Source: Nitrosovibrio sp. Nv4
Lineage (GTDB): Bacteria; Pseudomonadota; Gammaproteobacteria; Burkholderiales; Nitrosomonadaceae
Assembly (NCBI GenBank): GCA_945860135.1
Contig: CAMAPK010000003.1
Span: 62,001 to 126,000, forward strand
Reading direction: 5' to 3'
DNA length: 64,000 nt
In this document: positions 58,654 to 64,000 of the stretch, in pieces
Layout: each line of letters begins with the position of its first letter
Position numbering within the stretch: position 1 is the stretch's first letter
Notes under the pieces: generated by a model
What the model was told of the DNA's origin: nothing
Databases searched by the model: none
What the model saw: only the letters and a program-made list of their open reading frames with translations
Translations under genes and position numbers: made by a program

Positions 58654-59421
58654 ATGAACGACAACCAGTTGCTACGCTACAGCCGTCACATCCTGCTGCC
58701 GCAAATCGATATTGAGGGGCAGGAAAGCCTGGCCCGGTCGCATGCACTCATTATTGGTGTGGGTGGGTTGGGCTCACCTGCTGCGACGTATCTCGCTGCC
58801 AGCGGTATTGGCAAAATCACCCTGTGCGACCATGACGTGGTTGATCTCACCAATCTGCAACGGCAGATCATCCACCATACTGGGGCCATCGGCACCCCAA
58901 AAACACACTCCGCAAAGAAAACACTTGCAGACATCAATCCGGAAGTAAATGTGGTCGCACTGCATGAGCGCGTCGACCAGAACAGGCTGCTGCAACTGGT
59001 TGCCGATGCTGATGTGGTATTGGATGCCAGCGACAATTTCAGCACCCGCCACGCTCTGAATCAGGCTTGTGCCGCCTGCCGGAAACCGCTGGTATCCGGT
59101 GCGGCCGTGCGTTTTGACGGGCAGGTAACCGTATTCGATTTGCGCCGTAGCGACAGCCCTTGTTATCACTGCCTGTTCCCGGCAGACGGCGAGAATGAAG
59201 ATATGCAGTGCGCAGTGATGGGCGTGTTCGCACCGCTGACGGGTATCATCGGTTGTGTGCAAGCAGCGGAAGCACTCAAAATCCTGCTTGGTATCGGCGA
59301 AACTCTGCATGGCCGTCTGCTGCTGCTCGACGGCCTGACGATGAACTGGCGTTCGGTCAGACTGAATAAAGATCCGGCATGCGCGGTATGCGGCGTTCCG
59401 GAACCGGCAACCATAGGCTAG
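58654..59421 (+). CDS. moeB: MoeB/ThiF-family adenylyltransferase
   Basis: A 255-residue E1-like enzyme that adenylates the C-terminal Gly-Gly of a sulfur-carrier protein (MoaD in molybdopterin or ThiS in thiazole synthesis). Nucleotide loop GVGGLGSPAATYLAASGIG, read in two blocks, NLQRQIIH, DASDNF, and zinc cysteines in CYHCLF and CAVCG are visible. MoeB and ThiF cannot be told apart by sequence here; no mo or thi genes flank it. It ends 4 bp inside the convergent slmA. Confidence 0.9.
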   Translation: MNDNQLLRYSRHILLPQIDIEGQESLARSHALIIGVGGLGSPAATYLAASGIGKITLCDHDVVDLTNLQRQIIHHTGAIGTPKTHSAKKTLADINPEVNVVALHERVDQNRLLQLVADADVVLDASDNFSTRHALNQACAACRKPLVSGAAVRFDGQVTVFDLRRSDSPCYHCLFPADGENEDMQCAVMGVFAPLTGIIGCVQAAEALKILLGIGETLHGRLLLLDGLTMNWRSVRLNKDPACAVCGVPEPATIG

Positions 59422-60014
59422 TTACCGCGGTTATTCCCACCTGACAATAACTCTCTACGCTGTGCTTCCCAGTATTCCAGCGGGTCACGCTTGAAGCCGC
59501 TTTTGGCAAACTGGTGCCAGCGGCCGGTAACGTAACACATCAGCAGATTTGCCTGTGCCGCCGTGTCCAGCCCAGACGTGATTTCCTGCTCACCGGCGGC
59601 GAAACGCAACGCCTGCTTCAGCGTCGCCTCAAGACGGTCATGCAATTGATTGATGCGCACCTGCAACCTATCATTTTCGTTTACCAGCGCATCACCGATC
59701 AACACCCGCGTCATGCCTGGATTTTTCTTGGCAAAACCCAGTAACAGTGACAGGATGCCGTCAATCTGACGGAGACCATCTTTCTCTTCTGCAGTCAGTT
59801 TGTTGATGAGACCAAACAGAGTCTGTTCAATGAATTCGATCAACCCCTCGAACATCTGTGCCTTGCTAGCAAAATGCCGGTACAGCGCGGCTTCGGAAAC
59901 ATCCAGCTTGGCCGCCAGCGCCGCAGTGGTAATTCTCTCCGCACGCGGATTCTCCAGCATTTCCGCCAGCACCTGCAGGATCTGAAGTTTTCTTTCACCG
60001 GGTTTGGCTGGCAT
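59418..60014 (-). CDS. slmA: SlmA nucleoid occlusion factor (TetR family)
   Basis: A 198-residue TetR-type protein. The N-terminal helix-turn-helix (TTAALAAKLDVSEAALYRHFASK, in blocks) and the region LIGDALVNENDRLQVRINQLHDRLE, read in parts, match SlmA, which binds specific DNA sites and blocks FtsZ assembly over the nucleoid. Its place next to argB is normal for Betaproteobacteria. It overlaps the 3' end of moeB by 4 bp on the opposite strand. Confidence 0.9.
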   Translation of the reverse strand: MPAKPGERKLQILQVLAEMLENPRAERITTAALAAKLDVSEAALYRHFASKAQMFEGLIEFIEQTLFGLINKLTAEEKDGLRQIDGILSLLLGFAKKNPGMTRVLIGDALVNENDRLQVRINQLHDRLEATLKQALRFAAGEQEITSGLDTAAQANLLMCYVTGRWHQFAKSGFKRDPLEYWEAQRRELLSGGNNRGN

Positions 60015-60077
60015 GAGTTTCTCGATTGAGTAAAAAAATGTTTCTGTAAGTCCAGGTCGGCAAATATTGGCGGCGAA

Positions 60078-60992
<915 letters not shown>

Positions 60993-61086
60993 TTACACCG
61001 GGAATCAGCAATGATGGGACTGTTGAAACAGACGAACATTCTGCTGCGGTACCGGGAAAAACCAGGGAATCGCGTGACTCTCGAGA

Positions 61087-64000
61087 TTACGCGAGAGCCT
61101 CAGCCTTTTCCTTGGGTTGATCGTCGAACCAGCGGTACAACATGGGCATTAACACCATCGTCATCATGGTCGCGGTAGTCAACCCGCAGATCACCACGAT
61201 GGCCAATGGCTTCTGTACTTCGGAGCCGAGCCCGCTGGCGGTAAGGAATGGTGCCAGGCCCAATATCGTCGTCGCGGCCGTCATCATCACCGGACGAAAG
61301 CGCTGCTCGCAACCTTTTTTCACCGCGTCGGCCACGCTCAAACCTTCATAGCGCAGTTGCCGGATAAATTCGATCAGCACCACCCCGTTTAATATCGATG
61401 TGCCCCAGACTGCGATAAAACCTACCGACGCCGGTACCGACAGATATTGACCGGTGATGAACAACCCAACGACACCGCCGACGGAAGCAAACGGCAAAGC
61501 CAGAAAGATAAGCGTGGCAAGCTTGACCGAATTGAATAACATGAACAACAGGAAGAAGATCAGCGCCAGGGTAATCGGCACGATTACCGAGAGCGTCGCC
61601 ATGGCGCGCTCCATGTTCTGGAACTGCCCGCCCCACTCGAAATAATAACCCGGGGGTAATTTGACCTCCTTTGCAGTGCGTTCCTTCAGTTCAGCAACGA
61701 AACCGCCCAGGTCGCGGTCGTGCACGTTGGCGCCGACCACCACGCGGCGTTTGGCATATTCGCGCGAGACCACCGCCGGACCGTCTAGCACCCTGATATC
61801 CGCCACCGCACTCAACGGCACCAGTATGCCGCCGCGCGCGATCAAACCACCAGGCCCGGCGTTACCAACGGGACGCAATAACAGATCGCGAATGGCCTCA
61901 ACATCTTCGCGGAATTCAACGGGATAACGCAAGAGCAGCGTAAAGCGCCGCTCGCCCTCGAACACCTGGGTGACCACCTTGCCGCCGATTGCGGTTGCAA
62001 TCAGCTCGTTCACTTCGGCAACGTTGAGGCCGTGACGGGCGATGGCGCGGCGGTCGATGTCGATGGTCAGCTCCTGTTGACCTGACAAGCGTTCAAGGCG
62101 CAGATCCCGTGCCCCGCGCGTTGACTTGACGATGCGCGCCACCTGCTCGGATAGTTTGCGCAGCTCTTCCAGGTCGTCGCCAAAGATTTTGACCGCAACC
62201 TGTGAGCGCACCCCGGTCACCATCTCGTCCACCCGTTGCGCGATCGGCTGCGACAGCACGATATTGACACCGGGCAGCGCCGTTAGCGCCTTGCGGATGT
62301 CTTCCTCGATCTCCGTCTGGGTGCGGCCAGATCCCTCCAGGTCCAGTGCCGCAATCGGGTCGGACTCGTTCTGCGATGCCGGGTCGGCGGGCGATTCGCC
62401 ACGGCCGAGCTTGGATACCACGACCTTCACCCCCGGTACCGCAGCGATCATTTTCATTGCTTCTGTTTCCAGCTTGATCGCTTCTTCCAGCGAAATCGAG
62501 GGTACCCGGATGATCACCGGCGTGATCGCGCCTTCCTGCATGATCGGGATGAACGATTTACCGAGCAGCGGGTACAAGACGAATGCCAGCGACAGCAAGC
62601 CCAGCGCGATCATCATGGTAACTTTCTGATTCCCGAGCGCTGCATTGAGTATGCGCAGATATCTGGACTTGAGGACAGCGATGATTTTGGTGTCCTCCTC
62701 CGATCCGCCTTTCAGGATATAGGCGCTCAACACCGGCGACAGCAGCACGGAAACAAACAGCGCCACCATCAACGCAATGGAAATGGTGACGGCAAGCGGG
62801 CTGAACATCTTGCCTTCCATGCCTTCCAGCGTCATCAACGGCAGGAATACGAGTACGGTAACAATGACGCCGAAGATCACCGGTGTGGCTACCTCGCTGG
62901 TTGCCTTGACAATGATATCGAATTTTGATGCGCCCGTGCCGCGCGCCTGGTTCAGTTTCTGGTAAATGTTTTCCACCACCACCACCGTGGGGTCCACCAT
63001 CATGCCAAGGGCTATCGTCAGCCCCCCCAGCGACATCAGGTTGGCCGGCATGCCTTGCTGGTCCATGACCAGAAATGTCACCAGCGGTGTGATGACGAGC
63101 GTCGAACACACGACCAGGCTGGTGCGCAGGTTGCCCAGGAAAACGAACAGGACCACGACGACCAGAATCAAGGATTCAACCAGCGTGCTGTAAACTGTTC
63201 CGAGCGCGGCATCCACCAAATCAGTCCGGTCGTAAAAAGGCACGATCTGGAGCCCGTCCGGCAATATGCCACGCTCGTTGATCTCGGCAACTTTTTGCTT
63301 GACCCGTACGACTATTTCCTTGGCATTACCGCCGCGCAGCATCATGACGATGCCGGTTACAGATTCGGTGTCACCGTTCTTGATGCTGGCTCCCAGGCGC
63401 ACCTCGCCGCCGAATTGCACCTGGGCCACGTCACGCACGTATACTGGTACGCCTTCCAGCTCTTTGAGCACAATGTTGCGGATATCATCCAGCGAGCGGA
63501 TCAGACCCACGCCCCGGATCAGATACTGCTCCGAGTGCAGCGGCAGTATGTTGCCGCTGGAATTCGCGTTGTTGTTGGCAAGTGCCAGATCAATTGCCGC
63601 CAATGTCAGGTCATAATGACGCAACTTGTTCGGGTCGACCAATACCTGGTATTCCTTGACATGGCCGCCGATGGAGTTGACTTCCGCCACACCCCGGATC
63701 GAACGCAGCATCGGCCGCACCACCCAGTCCTGAATCGTGCGCCGCTCCATCAGCTCTTCGACCGTGAGTGCGCGTTTGCCGTCGTCGGGATGCTCAATGG
63801 TGTATTGGTATACCTCGCCCAGACCGGTGGATACCGGCCCGAGTACCGGCGTAATGCCGGGTATCAGCCTTGTGGATACCTCGATCAGCCGCTCCATCAC
63901 CAGTTGGCGCGCGAAGAAAACATCGGTCTTGTCGGTAAACACCAGCGTGATCAGCGACAACCCGCTCTTGTTCATGGAGCGCATCTCCACCAGCCCCGGC
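61087..64000 (-). CDS. Heavy-metal RND efflux pump (CusA/CzcA family), 5' end beyond window
   Basis: At least 971 residues of an RND inner-membrane pump of the heavy-metal efflux (HME) family. The frame continues past base 64000, so the N-terminus is missing. Seen: the periplasmic segment with ELTIDIDRRAIARHGLNVAEV, the TM4 motif ALGMMVDPTVVVVEN, and the late TM helices (FIAVWGTSILNGVVLIEF). TM4 carries one Asp, as in CusA, not the two-Asp DFGxxxD of CzcA, which points to a CusA-like group, but the ligand-binding Met residues cannot be placed by eye. The metal is therefore open. Partner genes (czcB/czcC-like) should lie to the right. Confidence 0.93.
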   Translation of the reverse strand, partial: PGLVEMRSMNKSGLSLITLVFTDKTDVFFARQLVMERLIEVSTRLIPGITPVLGPVSTGLGEVYQYTIEHPDDGKRALTVEELMERRTIQDWVVRPMLRSIRGVAEVNSIGGHVKEYQVLVDPNKLRHYDLTLAAIDLALANNNANSSGNILPLHSEQYLIRGVGLIRSLDDIRNIVLKELEGVPVYVRDVAQVQFGGEVRLGASIKNGDTESVTGIVMMLRGGNAKEIVVRVKQKVAEINERGILPDGLQIVPFYDRTDLVDAALGTVYSTLVESLILVVVVLFVFLGNLRTSLVVCSTLVITPLVTFLVMDQQGMPANLMSLGGLTIALGMMVDPTVVVVENIYQKLNQARGTGASKFDIIVKATSEVATPVIFGVIVTVLVFLPLMTLEGMEGKMFSPLAVTISIALMVALFVSVLLSPVLSAYILKGGSEEDTKIIAVLKSRYLRILNAALGNQKVTMMIALGLLSLAFVLYPLLGKSFIPIMQEGAITPVIIRVPSISLEEAIKLETEAMKMIAAVPGVKVVVSKLGRGESPADPASQNESDPIAALDLEGSGRTQTEIEEDIRKALTALPGVNIVLSQPIAQRVDEMVTGVRSQVAVKIFGDDLEELRKLSEQVARIVKSTRGARDLRLERLSGQQELTIDIDRRAIARHGLNVAEVNELIATAIGGKVVTQVFEGERRFTLLLRYPVEFREDVEAIRDLLLRPVGNAGPGGLIARGGILVPLSAVADIRVLDGPAVVSREYAKRRVVVGANVHDRDLGGFVAELKERTAKEVKLPPGYYFEWGGQFQNMERAMATLSVIVPITLALIFFLLFMLFNSVKLATLIFLALPFASVGGVVGLFITGQYLSVPASVGFIAVWGTSILNGVVLIEFIRQLRYEGLSVADAVKKGCEQRFRPVMMTAATTILGLAPFLTASGLGSEVQKPLAIVVICGLTTATMMTMVLMPMLYRWFDDQPKEKAEALA

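Overview
The window is a dense, housekeeping-rich stretch of a Gram-negative chromosome, most likely a betaproteobacterium. The support is the gene order secB-grxC-rhodanese beside gpmA-envC-ctpA-moeB, slmA beside argB, a complete System I cytochrome c maturation operon (ccmABCDEFGHI), and a bioBFHCD operon. The style resembles Nitrosomonadales (Nitrosomonas/Nitrosospira type). That narrower placement is inference, because no diagnostic metabolic gene lies in the window.

Layout. 1-2.6 kb: a minus-strand repair group (family 5 uracil-DNA glycosylase, tautomerase, uvrC running off the left edge), then a tRNA-Ala/tRNA-Glu unit with a clear sigma70 promoter and terminator. 2.7-6.1 kb: ovoA overlapping a MalY/PatB C-S lyase, which looks like a two-gene ovothiol pathway. 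6.2-8.8 kb: a three-module membrane glycosyltransferase. 9.1-16.2 kb: ccmABCDEFGHI on the plus strand. 16.2-21.6 kb: a giant hybrid histidine kinase translationally coupled to an amide/urea-type periplasmic binding protein that has no transporter nearby. 21.7-28 kb: accessory genes (HDAC-like deacetylase, old yellow enzyme, Cys-rich secreted protein, VIT1-like transporter, HEPN-like orphan, ArsC-like reductase, Kef antiporter). 28.2-32.5 kb: prpD-acnA. 32.8-35.8 kb: a lipoprotein, an SDR and an O-methyltransferase. 35.9-42.1 kb: bioBFHCD followed by an alpha/beta hydrolase and an aminopeptidase-like lipoprotein. 42.3 kb: comF.

43.0-51.3 kb is a signalling island of seven minus-strand genes: a response regulator with a PAS-like tail, a small unknown protein, an HDOD protein, a GAF histidine kinase, a PAS histidine kinase, a receiver-PAS-GGDEF protein and a receiver-HD-GYP protein. 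The two kinases share an almost superimposable 264-residue catalytic core exactly 1,800 bp apart. The two output regulators have sister receivers, but the GGDEF one has lost its phospho-acceptor Asp (Asn instead). This reads as a duplicated two-component circuit controlling both synthesis and breakdown of cyclic di-GMP, and it is the most system-like novelty in the window.

51.6-64 kb: trmL, gpsA, an SH3 protein, secB, grxC, a cysteine-free rhodanese, gpmA, an EnvC-type activator, ctpA, moeB/thiF, slmA, argB, and a CusA/CzcA-type RND pump running off the right edge. Many neighbouring genes overlap by 4 bp (ATGA, GTGA or TTGA), which helps fix start codons. I saw no insertion sequence, prophage, CRISPR array or rRNA.
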